Shown here piece after piece: positions 1 through 5,214 of a stretch of 5,503 nt of DNA. The stretch's first letter is position 1. Each line of letters begins with the position of its first letter. Both the position numbers and the translations under genes were made by a program. The DNA lies in NCBI GenBank assembly GCA_014729955.1, contig WJJA01000601.1, forward strand, positions 1-5,503. Reading direction: 5' to 3'. The DNA comes from a bacterium (GTDB lineage Bacteria; Electryoneota; Electryoneia; Electryoneales; Electryoneaceae). The notes beneath the pieces were generated by a model. It did no database searches and had not been told where the DNA came from. It worked only from the letters and a program-made list of their open reading frames with translations.

Positions 1-1
1 A

Positions 2-592
2 CTGCCGTGGACGCTGGAAGACATGCGCGCCGGTCGCTGGGAAAAGCGCCCCTGCACCTCGCTGCACGGCCGTACTCTCGGCGTGATCGGTGTCGGTAAC
101 ACCGGCAAGGCGGTGGTACGGCGGGCTGCGGGCTTCGGGATGCATCTGCTCGGCAACGACCTTGTCGAGATGCCCGGCTCATTCCTTCGAGAAACCGGCA
201 TCCGCATGGTGGACAAGGAAACCCTGCTTGCGGAAAGCGACTACGTCAGCACCAACTGCACCCTGAACGAGACGAGCTACCGCATCATCGACCGGCATGC
301 CCTGTCCCTGATGAATCCCGGCGCGGTGCTGATCAACTGCGCACGCGGTCCGCTGGTGCATGAAGAGGAACTGATCAACGCCCTGCGTGAAGACCGCATC
401 GCCGGCGCGGCGCTCGATGTATTCGAAGAAGAGCCGCTTCGGCCCGACAGTCCCCTGCGCCGAATGGACAATGTCCTGCTCAGTCCCCATAACGCCAACA
501 GCAGCCCCGAACACTGGCAGCGGATTCATCAGCGCACTGTCGAGCAGCTGATCGAGGAACTGGAGAGGACGGGAGGGGAGAACAACCGATGA
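2..592 (+). CDS. D-isomer-specific 2-hydroxyacid dehydrogenase, 5'-truncated by window edge
   Basis: This is the C-terminal part of an NAD-dependent D-2-hydroxyacid dehydrogenase (phosphoglycerate/glyoxylate reductase superfamily), a cytoplasmic enzyme family that interconverts 2-keto acids and D-2-hydroxy acids. The frame is open to the first base, so the real start lies upstream. About 196 residues are visible, and full family members have about 310-330. Numbered from the Met at base 23, the Rossmann motif GVGNTG is at 23-28, an acidic residue ending beta-2 that probably binds the NAD ribose is D46, and the catalytic triad is R108 (in NCARGPLV), E137 (in DVFEEEPL) and H156 (in SPHNAN). All catalytic residues are intact. 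The stop overlaps the next start by ATGA, indicating translational coupling. The substrate cannot be read from the sequence. The link to surface sugar or sugar-acid synthesis is inferred from the downstream genes. Confidence 0.93.
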   Translation: MPWTLEDMRAGRWEKRPCTSLHGRTLGVIGVGNTGKAVVRRAAGFGMHLLGNDLVEMPGSFLRETGIRMVDKETLLAESDYVSTNCTLNETSYRIIDRHALSLMNPGAVLINCARGPLVHEEELINALREDRIAGAALDVFEEEPLRPDSPLRRMDNVLLSPHNANSSPEHWQRIHQRTVEQLIEELERTGGENNR

Positions 593-1326
593 AAACAGTG
601 CTGGTAACCGGTGCCGCCGGCGGGATCGGGCAGGCCGTCTGCGAACTATTCCACGAAATAGGCTACCATGTGATCGGCGTGGACCGGAAACGCAACGGCA
701 GTGTGCCCTACCGTCTGCTCCACCATGACATCGGGCTGTGCCATGAGAACGGCCGTTGCGAAACGTTTTACCGGGAAGTGGAAGACCTCTGCGAAGGCGA
801 GCTGCATGCCCTCGTCAACAACGCCGCCGCCCAGGTGGTCAAACCGGTGGAAGAGCTGACACGATCCGACTGGGATATCACCCTGCAAACCAACCTGCTC
901 GCCCCGTTCTGGTTGACACGCCGGTTCCTGCCCCTGCTGCGCCGTGCTCGAGGATCGGTGGTGAACATGGCGAGCATTCATGCCAACGTCACGAAATCGG
1001 AATTTGTCGCCTACGCCACCAGCAAGGGCGCGTTGATCAGCTTGACACGTGCGATGGCGGTGGAGCTGGCGCCGGATGTACGCGTCAACGCGATTCTGCC
1101 CGCGGCGACCGACACTCCGATGCTGCGCGCCGGCTTCGAAGGCAGCGAAGAGAAAATGGAGCAGCTGGGCGCGTACCACCCCTTGGGGCGCATCGCCGAA
1201 GCCTCCGAAGTGGCACGTGTCGCGCGCTTTCTCGCGAGTGATGAGGCGAGCTTCATCACCGGCAGCACCCTGAGCGTGGACGGCGGTATCGGGGCGGTGC
1301 TGCATGACCCGGTGGTGGCGCGATGA
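589..1326 (+). CDS. Short-chain dehydrogenase/reductase (classical SDR)
   Basis: This is a complete 245-residue SDR, a typical family length; such enzymes are cytoplasmic NAD(P)-dependent oxidoreductases. The cofactor motif TGAAGGIG is at residues 7-14. D32 ends beta-2, which usually favours NAD(H), although the following R33-K34 leaves NADP possible. The NNAA structural motif is at 77-80. The catalytic tetrad is N102, S129 (NMASI), Y142 and K146 (YATSK). The segment after beta-6 reads PAATDTPM (171-178) where PG is more usual at the start. The C-terminal GSTLSVDGG motif (225-233) is standard. The ATG is preceded by GGGAGGGGAG ending 8 bases upstream and overlaps the preceding stop; the 3' end again overlaps the next gene by ATGA. 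Expression is therefore probably coupled within one operon. The substrate is unknown; a keto or hydroxy intermediate of a surface-sugar pathway is an inference. Confidence 0.95.
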   Translation: MKTVLVTGAAGGIGQAVCELFHEIGYHVIGVDRKRNGSVPYRLLHHDIGLCHENGRCETFYREVEDLCEGELHALVNNAAAQVVKPVEELTRSDWDITLQTNLLAPFWLTRRFLPLLRRARGSVVNMASIHANVTKSEFVAYATSKGALISLTRAMAVELAPDVRVNAILPAATDTPMLRAGFEGSEEKMEQLGAYHPLGRIAEASEVARVARFLASDEASFITGSTLSVDGGIGAVLHDPVVAR

Positions 1327-2108
1327 CGTCCGGTGCCGCACCCCCGGTCGTGGTCTACCAGATGGGCAAGGTCGGGTCCAGCAGCCTCGCACGCAGCCTG
1401 GCGGAGCACCTGCCGCACCGGAAGGTCTACCAGGTGCATCATCTCAGCTACGACCGGATCGGACGCTTTGTCGTGCAGCATTATCCCCGCATGCATCCTC
1501 ACATCCTCGAAAGCCTCGAGGTGCGGCGTCTGATGGAGCAACTCAAATCGCACTCGTCGAACGGCACTCCCGACCCGCCATTGAAAATCATCAGCGCGGT
1601 CCGTGATCCCGTCGCACGCAATGTCTCCGCCTTCTTCGAAAACCTGCAGTCGTTCGCGCCGGAAGAGATGCGGCAGATCCGGCAGGGAACCGTGCGACCG
1701 GGACACTTGCGTACCGCGTTCCTCGAACGATACCCGCATGATCTTCCGATCACCTGGTTTTCCATGGAACCGGCACGGGTGCTTGATACCGATCCGCTCA
1801 AGTATTCGTTTGACCGGCAGCAGGGCGTGCAGCATCTGAAAGGCCCCTGGTTCGACCTGCAAATCCTGCGTCTGGAAAACGCGGACACCTGGCCGGAGCA
1901 AGTGCAGACCTTCCTCGGGTGTGAACCGTTCCGGATCGCCGGCAGCAACCTCGGCAGCAGGAAATACTATTCCGAAGCCTACCAGGTGTTCAAGCAGCAG
2001 GCCGCTCTTCCCGCAGACTACCTTGACCGGCTCTATGACGCACCCGCCACCAGGCATTTCTACACCCCGGATGAAATCCAACGGTTCCGTGCCCGCTGGT
2101 CAAGCTGA
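1323..2108 (+). CDS. Sulfotransferase-like, putative capsular polysaccharide synthesis (NKWYS-type) protein
   Basis: This 261-residue protein resembles the family annotated as putative capsular polysaccharide synthesis protein, which is related to P-loop sulfotransferases. The N-terminal VVVYQMGKVGSSSL (9-22) has the form of a 5'-phosphosulfate (PAPS) binding loop. SAVRDPVARNVSAFF (91-105) resembles the 3'-phosphate binding region, with R94 and a Ser/Asn-rich helix. ITWFSMEP (143-150) occupies the place of the family's aromatic WF/WY motif. LRLEN (182-186) and the C-terminal block from YLDRLYDA to HFYTPDEIQRFRARW (233-259) also fit the family. No signal peptide or membrane segment is visible, so it probably acts in the cytoplasm. 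The ATG overlaps the SDR stop, and it is the last gene of the operon. Sulfation, or another transfer to a surface glycan, is plausible from fold and context but not shown. Family assignment comes from memory of the motif pattern. Confidence 0.82.
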   Translation: MTSGAAPPVVVYQMGKVGSSSLARSLAEHLPHRKVYQVHHLSYDRIGRFVVQHYPRMHPHILESLEVRRLMEQLKSHSSNGTPDPPLKIISAVRDPVARNVSAFFENLQSFAPEEMRQIRQGTVRPGHLRTAFLERYPHDLPITWFSMEPARVLDTDPLKYSFDRQQGVQHLKGPWFDLQILRLENADTWPEQVQTFLGCEPFRIAGSNLGSRKYYSEAYQVFKQQAALPADYLDRLYDAPATRHFYTPDEIQRFRARWSS

Positions 2109-2121
2109 TTACCGGAAAGTA

Positions 2122-2143
2122 GGGACAGAGGCACAGCTGTCCC
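2122..2143. repeat. Perfect inverted repeat just after the operon, probable IS end
   Basis: GGGACAG (2122-2128) and CTGTCCC (2137-2143) form a 7-bp stem with an 8-base loop, 13 bases after the last operon stop. No T-run follows on either strand, so it is a poor intrinsic terminator. It lies two bases beyond the stop codon of the adjacent minus-strand transposase remnant, which suits the subterminal part of an insertion sequence. It may still weakly end the operon transcript. The exact IS boundary cannot be fixed because the other end is missing. Confidence 0.5.
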
Positions 2144-2295
2144 GTTAAAAGTCGAGGAAATTCAATTGGTTGGGATCGTTGCCTGTCGGATCTGGGATGT
2201 GGTTGGCGCTAAGTAATTGTTTTATGGGCACTCGCTCGAAGAGGGAGATGCCGAGCATTTGTAGGATCTGATAGGCCGAATATTTCACGAGTTCA

Positions 2296-2377
2296 AACTG
2301 CGTCAGATGTGAGGTTCGAAAGATGAAGCTGTATTGCGATACCGCGAATCCTTCGGAACAAAGCAGGTGACACAGTT
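2296..2377 (+). other. Conserved hairpin, outer MITE copy (interrupted just after its 3' arm)
   Basis: AACTGCGTCA (2296-2305) faces TGACACAGTT (2368-2377), pairing at nine of ten positions with one C/A mismatch. An inner arm, GTTC facing GAAC, and an apical GTAT-TGCG-ATAC hairpin are also present. The inner MITE inserted at TTAG, overlapping the last two bases of the basal stem. This is the weakest of the three copies of the structure. Confidence 0.55.
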
Positions 2378-2379
2378 AG

Positions 2380-2624
2380 GCCGGATATTTCACGAGTTCA
2401 AACTGCGTCAGATGTGAGGCGCGAAGAATGAAGCTGTATTGCCATACCGCGAATCCTTCGCAACAAAGCAGATGACGCAGTTGGGACCGCCCGAAGGGGG
2501 AATGAATAGATGAATTCGTCTTGAAAACATTCTGTGCCGAAGCAAAACTATATAGCGCGACACTATCTTATTGTTATTATGCTATATAGAAAAGAAGATT
2601 TTCTTCATTCATGAAATATTCGGG
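2380..2624 (+). mobile_element. Inner MITE copy (245 bp), flanked by TTAG
   Basis: This complete copy lies in the same orientation inside the outer one. The left end reads GCCGGATATTTCACGAG (one change in the core relative to the other copies) and the right end ATTCATGAAATATTCGGG. TTAG flanks it at 2376-2379 and 2625-2628. In the outer copy the target lay within CACAGTTAGGACCGC; the equivalent place in the inner copy reads TTGG, so a G-to-A change had created the TTAG site. The left 140 bases match the other copies closely. The AT-rich right part carries its own 9-bp inverted repeat, CTATATAGC (2548-2556) and GCTATATAG (2581-2589). No coding capacity is seen. Confidence 0.92.
2401..2482 (+). 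other. Conserved three-tier hairpin, inner MITE copy
   Basis: A perfect 10-bp basal stem joins AACTGCGTCA (2401-2410) to TGACGCAGTT (2473-2482). Inside it GCGAAG (2421-2426) pairs with CTTCGC (2456-2461), and at the tip GTAT (2436-2439) pairs with ATAC (2444-2447) around TGCC. The arms are collinear, so the whole 82-base segment can fold as one long interrupted hairpin, as RNA or as single-stranded DNA. Whether it is transcribed is unknown. Confidence 0.65.
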
Positions 2625-2818
2625 TTAGGACCGCATGAAGGGGGAATGAATAGATGAGTTTGGCTTGGACACAAACGGTGCTGGAGAAATACTGTATGGA
2701 GTGATATTATCCTATTGTTTATATAACTTTTAGAAAAGAATAAACTCATAATTCATGAAATATTCGGGATAGTAAAGCAGGGCCGATCGAAACCAGCAGC
2801 CGTTTGCATTTCTATGGA

Positions 2819-2965
2819 CCAGGTGCAGGGCTTGTCCAGGATCATGTCCAGCGCGGGGTCGTGGACGATGTCGGTCTCCCGGACAAATGTCAACCATGCA
2901 TCCAGATTCTTTTCCTGCATCAGGCCGAATGCCTGCTCTACCTTCTCTCTTGCCAGGGTTGTCAC
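2819..2965 (-). pseudogene. M24-family peptidase (Xaa-Pro aminopeptidase-like), N-terminal remnant
   Basis: Reading from a GTG at 2965 gives 49 residues that match the start of M24/creatinase-type proteins: REKVEQAFGLMQEKNLDAW (6-24), LTFVRETDIVHDPALDMIL (25-43) and CTW (47-49). The block DxWLTFVRET...DPALDxIL...TW is characteristic of the N-terminal creatinase-like domain of Xaa-Pro peptidase homologues. The GTG is preferred over the in-frame ATG at 3004 because GGGGAG lies 6 bases upstream of it and family resemblance starts there. Homology stops after the Trp, at about base 2819, where the transposase remnant begins. The rest of the substrate domain and the whole metal-binding catalytic domain are missing, so no peptidase can be made. 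The rest of the gene is not elsewhere in the window. Confidence 0.72.
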
Positions 2966-3380
2966 CGACCGCTCCCCACAGTTGGTCGGTGTATACGGCG
3001 ACATGTTTGCCGGGGTTCATTCCTGAAATAGTAAGCACATGCCGCGTGCGGGGCAAAGGCAGTAGTATCGGGGAAAGAGGCATTCCAGGGCTTCCAGGGG
3101 CAGTACCCGGTTCTATTGCCCGTGCAGGGTGTTGAAGCGTGCTTCATCTCTGGGCTGACACAGCTCGGGTCGCAGGCCCGGTATCGTCCGGTTGCATTGT
3201 CCGGTACGGCATGATGCGAACCCGGCCTTCTTTTCGGGTATCGAAGCGACCTTTGCCAGGGATGAAACCGTACAGCAAGCCCTGCGGCGATGGCGAGTCG
3301 GTAGACGATTCCCGGAATCCCAAAGAGCGAGGCGGCGCCCCTGCCGAATCCTGTCGAATCGATGGGTCAGGCCGCTCGCC
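2966..3380. other. 415-base interval without a convincing gene
   Basis: This lies between the serine hydrolase stop and the GTG of the broken peptidase gene. On the minus strand the serine hydrolase frame stays open for 78 codons past its TGA, to a TGA at 3144-3146, and includes GLLYGFIPGKGRFDTRKEG. Another minus frame is open from about 3370 to 2962, with its only ATG at 3147. Neither has a clear ribosome binding site or a family I recognise. GC-rich DNA often gives such open frames. It may hold an eroded gene that once lay between the two minus-strand genes. No terminator with a T-run was seen. Confidence 0.4.
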
Positions 3381-4460
3381 TCAGCCTTTCAGGAGAGTTT
3401 TGATCACTTCGCCGATCATGAACTGGAGCGCTTTCGCGCGATATGCGCTGTCATTAAAGGTCCCGATGATGCAGGAATCGGTCGCAGGATGGTAGAACAT
3501 GAAAGCGCCTGTGATGCCAACACATCCCCAGCAATAGTACTTTTCCGGCGCCAGCAAGGGAATTGTTCTGGTTTTCCATATGGAGTAGCCGTAGGAAAAC
3601 CCCATCATGGGGAATCCCATGGGGATGTCGTCCTGCAGCATTCTCTCAAGTGTGGACCTTTTGATAATACTGGAGTTTACGAGTGATCTCATAAAGATCA
3701 GAAACTCATCGAGCGGAGCCAGGACGCTCCCTCCAGCATAATCTATCTGATGAATGTTGTCTATCGAAAGCAGATCAACACCATCGATGTACAATGCTGC
3801 GGGAGGATACCCGGAGTCCTGCTGAGCTTCCGAGAAGCCGTACATGCATGCATGCTTCATGCCCAGGGGGGCGAAAATGTGTTCATGCATTGCCTCGTGA
3901 AACTGTTTCCCCGTAATACTTTCGATGATCAGCCCAAGCAGGTAATAGTTCGTGTCGGTATAGTGATGTTTTTTGCCAGGGGCCGCCACGGGCTTCAAAT
4001 GCTCCTTTCCCCATTCAACCGCGGCCCGAGGTGTGATCTCGAACCCGGGCTCCTCGACCAGCCTCTTGAGGAGCGGATGGAAAACATCATTGAGTCCGGA
4101 GGTCTGTTTCAGTAAATGCCTGATGAGGATCTCGCTGGAATGGTCCCGGCCCTTGTGGATATGCAGGTTGTTCATCAGGTCCGAATCAAGATACTTCCCG
4201 ATCCTGTCATCGAAATCCAGCAGCCCCCGTTCATGCAGGATGCCGATGAGGGTCGCGGTGAACAGTTTTCCGACGCTTGCCAGATGGTTGGGCTGTCCAG
4301 GCACGGCGGGAGTACTCCCGGTGGTGCCTTCGGCGGTATTCAGATCAAGGTTCAGTTTGTCCGATTGTACCAGCAGGTAGGCGTTCTTGACTCGATCATC
4401 CTTTCGAACCTGCTTTTGAAATGCGGCTTCGATTGCTGCGCGCATGTCCACCTCATTCAC
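3381..4460 (-). CDS. Serine hydrolase, beta-lactamase/class C fold
   Basis: This 359-residue protein belongs to the beta-lactamase-related serine hydrolases (esterases, D-aminopeptidases, DD-peptidase-like enzymes). The nucleophile motif SVGK gives S62 and K65. HLLKQTSGL (115-123) is the usual conserved stretch after it. YTD (167-169, followed by TNYYLLG) fills the place of the YxN motif, as in many esterase-type members. The third motif reads WGCVGITGAF (311-320), with Cys where His or Lys is usual. No signal peptide is visible, suggesting a cytoplasmic enzyme, unlike secreted beta-lactamases. The GTG start at 4460 is chosen because GGAGG ends 9 bases upstream; the next in-frame GTG and ATG lie further from it. 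It is monocistronic or the first gene of a decayed minus-strand unit with the peptidase remnant. The substrate is unknown, and antibiotic resistance should not be assumed. Confidence 0.92.
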   Translation of the reverse strand: MNEVDMRAAIEAAFQKQVRKDDRVKNAYLLVQSDKLNLDLNTAEGTTGSTPAVPGQPNHLASVGKLFTATLIGILHERGLLDFDDRIGKYLDSDLMNNLHIHKGRDHSSEILIRHLLKQTSGLNDVFHPLLKRLVEEPGFEITPRAAVEWGKEHLKPVAAPGKKHHYTDTNYYLLGLIIESITGKQFHEAMHEHIFAPLGMKHACMYGFSEAQQDSGYPPAALYIDGVDLLSIDNIHQIDYAGGSVLAPLDEFLIFMRSLVNSSIIKRSTLERMLQDDIPMGFPMMGFSYGYSIWKTRTIPLLAPEKYYCWGCVGITGAFMFYHPATDSCIIGTFNDSAYRAKALQFMIGEVIKTLLKG

Positions 4461-4741
4461 CTTTCTTTTCCTCCAGTTCCTTCAACAGCAGGGATGTCCG
4501 GGCACGCCCTTCGAAGGACGCCCTTCACAGGAGATGCAGCCTTCTTGTTCCCTCTGGAAATCGGAAGAAGATAGTGTATTGAGTCTTGATTGCGCGAGGG
4601 GAGAACCGCTCCCCGAAAACAGGGACAGTAGTGTGTCTGTTCATATTTTACCCGATTGGAAACACTACCATCTGTCTCTATTCAATGTGTTTCTCGAAGT
4701 CCTTGTTCTTTGGTCTGAGAGGCAGTCCACCGCATGTCCTC
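4461..4741. other. Upstream region of the serine hydrolase gene, no gene seen
   Basis: Apart from the GGAGG ribosome binding site at about 4470-4474 (minus strand), this region holds small symmetrical sequences. CCTTCGAAGG is a perfect palindrome at 4508-4517, and ACGCCCTTC is repeated at 4504-4512 and 4518-4526. GGGGAG (4598-4603) faces CTCCCC (4609-4614) across five bases. AGGGACAG at 4621-4628, followed by TAGTGTGTCTG, resembles mobile-element end sequences. Any could be an operator or an eroded repeat. I found no -35/-10 pair with acceptable spacing on the minus strand, so no promoter is called. Confidence 0.4.
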
Positions 4742-4768
4742 TCTGTCATCCCCTGACTCCCACATGTC

Positions 4769-4876
4769 ATCCCCCGCGAAGGCGGGGGATCTGCCTTTCT
4801 CGTCCCAAATGAAACGGCAGATTCCCCGATCGAGTCGGGGAAGGGCGGGTAGCCCGGGGCTTGCCCCGGGCCACCC
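4769..4876. repeat. Cluster of GC-rich palindromic repeats (REP-like)
   Basis: Several strong hairpins lie side by side. ATCCCCCGC (4769-4777) pairs with GCGGGGGAT (4782-4790) over a GAAG loop. ATCTGCCTTTC (4789-4799) pairs with GAAA and GGCAGAT (4811-4814, 4816-4822) around one bulged C. TTCCCCGA (4822-4829) pairs with TCGGGGAA (4835-4842). GCCCGGGGC (4852-4860) pairs with GCCCCGGGC (4863-4871) over TT, extended by GGGT/ACCC. The first motif, on the minus strand, is the common 'GGGGGATGACA' dispersed palindrome of proteobacterial intergenic DNA. Such units are non-coding and may act on transcript ends or as targets for IS insertion. Confidence 0.85.
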
Positions 4877-4956
4877 AAGTCTACGCGCCATTCAAACCGT
4901 GAATGATTATCAGCCTCGCATGTCGCAATCTTGCAGTGCACCAGGTCGACAATTAG

Positions 4957-5210
4957 CCCGAATATTTCACGAGTTCAAAGTGCGTCAGATGCGAGGCGCG
5001 AAGGATGAAGCTGTAGGCAATACCGCGAATCCTTCGGAACAAAGCAGATGACGTGCTTGGGACCGCCCGAAGGGTGAATGAATAAATGGTTTTTGCGCTT
5101 TTACGTCTGGGTACAAACCGTCGCCGGGAGAAAGTGACAAATTGGGGAACATCTTCCTGTAAAACCAGTCTTTACCATAGCTCGCTTTCATCATTCATGA
5201 AATATTCGGG
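4957..5210 (+). mobile_element. Third MITE copy (254 bp), flanked by TTAG
   Basis: This copy begins CCCGAATATTTCACGAG and ends ATTCATGAAATATTCGGG, the best-matched terminal inverted repeats of the three. TTAG lies directly outside both ends (4953-4956 and 5211-5214). The left 140 bases align with the other two copies, including GAGGCGCGAAG, ACCGCGAATCCTTCGGAACA and GGGACCGCCCGAAGG, while the following 90 or so bases share little with them and are less AT-rich. All three copies point the same way. It is 9 bp longer than the other two. No coding capacity is seen. Confidence 0.92.
4978..5058 (+). other. Conserved hairpin, third MITE copy, with compensatory change
   Basis: AAGTGCGTCA (4978-4987) faces TGACGTGCTT (5049-5058). 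Compared with the inner copy, the third pair has changed from C-G to G-C, and the next two from T-A and G-C to T-G and G-T, which still pair as wobbles in RNA. All ten positions therefore remain paired. An inner CGAAG/CTTCG stem is kept, and the tip becomes GTA-GGCAA-TAC. Confidence 0.62.
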
Positions 5211-5214
5211 TTAG

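Larger units (their letters stand above)
2275..2768 (+). mobile_element. Outer MITE copy (245 bp, interrupted), flanked by ATAG
   Basis: This non-coding element begins GCCGAATATTTCACGAG and ends TTCATGAAATATTCGGG; the ends are imperfect inverted repeats with core CCGAATATTTCAYGA. ATAG occurs directly outside both ends (2271-2274 and 2769-2772), the mark of a 4-bp target duplication. A second copy sits inside it at 2380-2624. Removing that copy and one TTAG leaves 105 + 140 = 245 bp, the same length as the inner copy. It has no transposase and must have been moved by an enzyme encoded elsewhere. It inserted into the IS4-like transposase remnant. Four-base duplications and CC-starting ends would suit IS1380 or IS701 type parents, but this is a guess to be tested against ISfinder. 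Confidence 0.88.
2145..2818 (-). pseudogene. IS4-like transposase, C-terminal fragment split by nested MITEs
   Basis: Two minus-strand pieces, 2818-2769 and 2273-2145, join into one frame when the intervening MITE and one ATAG copy are removed. The joined product contains CWFRSALLYY, then QILQMLGISLFERVPIKQLL, and ends NQLNFLDF followed by TAA. The pattern YxxLQxLxxSLFE...PLxxLL...NQLxLFxF is typical of the extreme C terminus of IS4-type DDE transposases. Only about 60 codons survive, and the catalytic DDE core is absent, so the element is dead. The upstream junction, near base 2818, adjoins the broken peptidase gene. The first dozen codons of the fragment are less family-like, so this junction is approximate. 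Family assignment rests on motif recognition without a search. Confidence 0.68.

Noticed and set aside
646..1392. Minus-strand open frame of 248 codons opposite the SDR gene
   Set aside because: The plus-strand SDR has all its catalytic motifs; the antisense frame shows none and is rich in His, Arg and Gln as expected of a shadow.
1011..2081. Long minus-strand open frame of 356 codons opposite the SDR and sulfotransferase-like genes
   Set aside because: It lies antisense to two genes with clear family motifs and coupled starts, shows no recognisable domain, and is a typical shadow in GC-rich DNA.
2122..2150. Intrinsic terminator after the operon
   Set aside because: The 7-bp stem is followed by GTTAAAA rather than a T-run, and it fits an IS end better.
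2271..2482. Two near-identical adjacent repeats taken as a CRISPR or simple tandem duplication
   Set aside because: The apparent tandem arrangement is explained by insertion of one MITE into another, with inverted ends and target duplications; there are no regular spacers.
2730..3083. Minus-strand 117-codon open frame spanning the MITE border
   Set aside because: It is a chance frame made of the transposase fragment, the MITE end and out-of-frame peptidase sequence; only its SALLYY portion is meaningful, as part of the transposase remnant.
2962..3147. Minus-strand open frame of 61 codons upstream of the peptidase remnant
   Set aside because: No ribosome binding site or family resemblance, and it overlaps the peptidase start region in another frame.
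3192..3686. Plus-strand open frame of 164 codons overlapping the 3' end of the hydrolase
   Set aside because: It is antisense to the well-supported serine hydrolase, without domain or ribosome binding site.
4678..4941. Minus-strand open frames of 69 and 87 codons over the palindrome cluster
   Set aside because: They are translations of palindromic repeats (SPAFAGDD and DPPPSRGMT type peptides), a well-known source of false hypothetical proteins.
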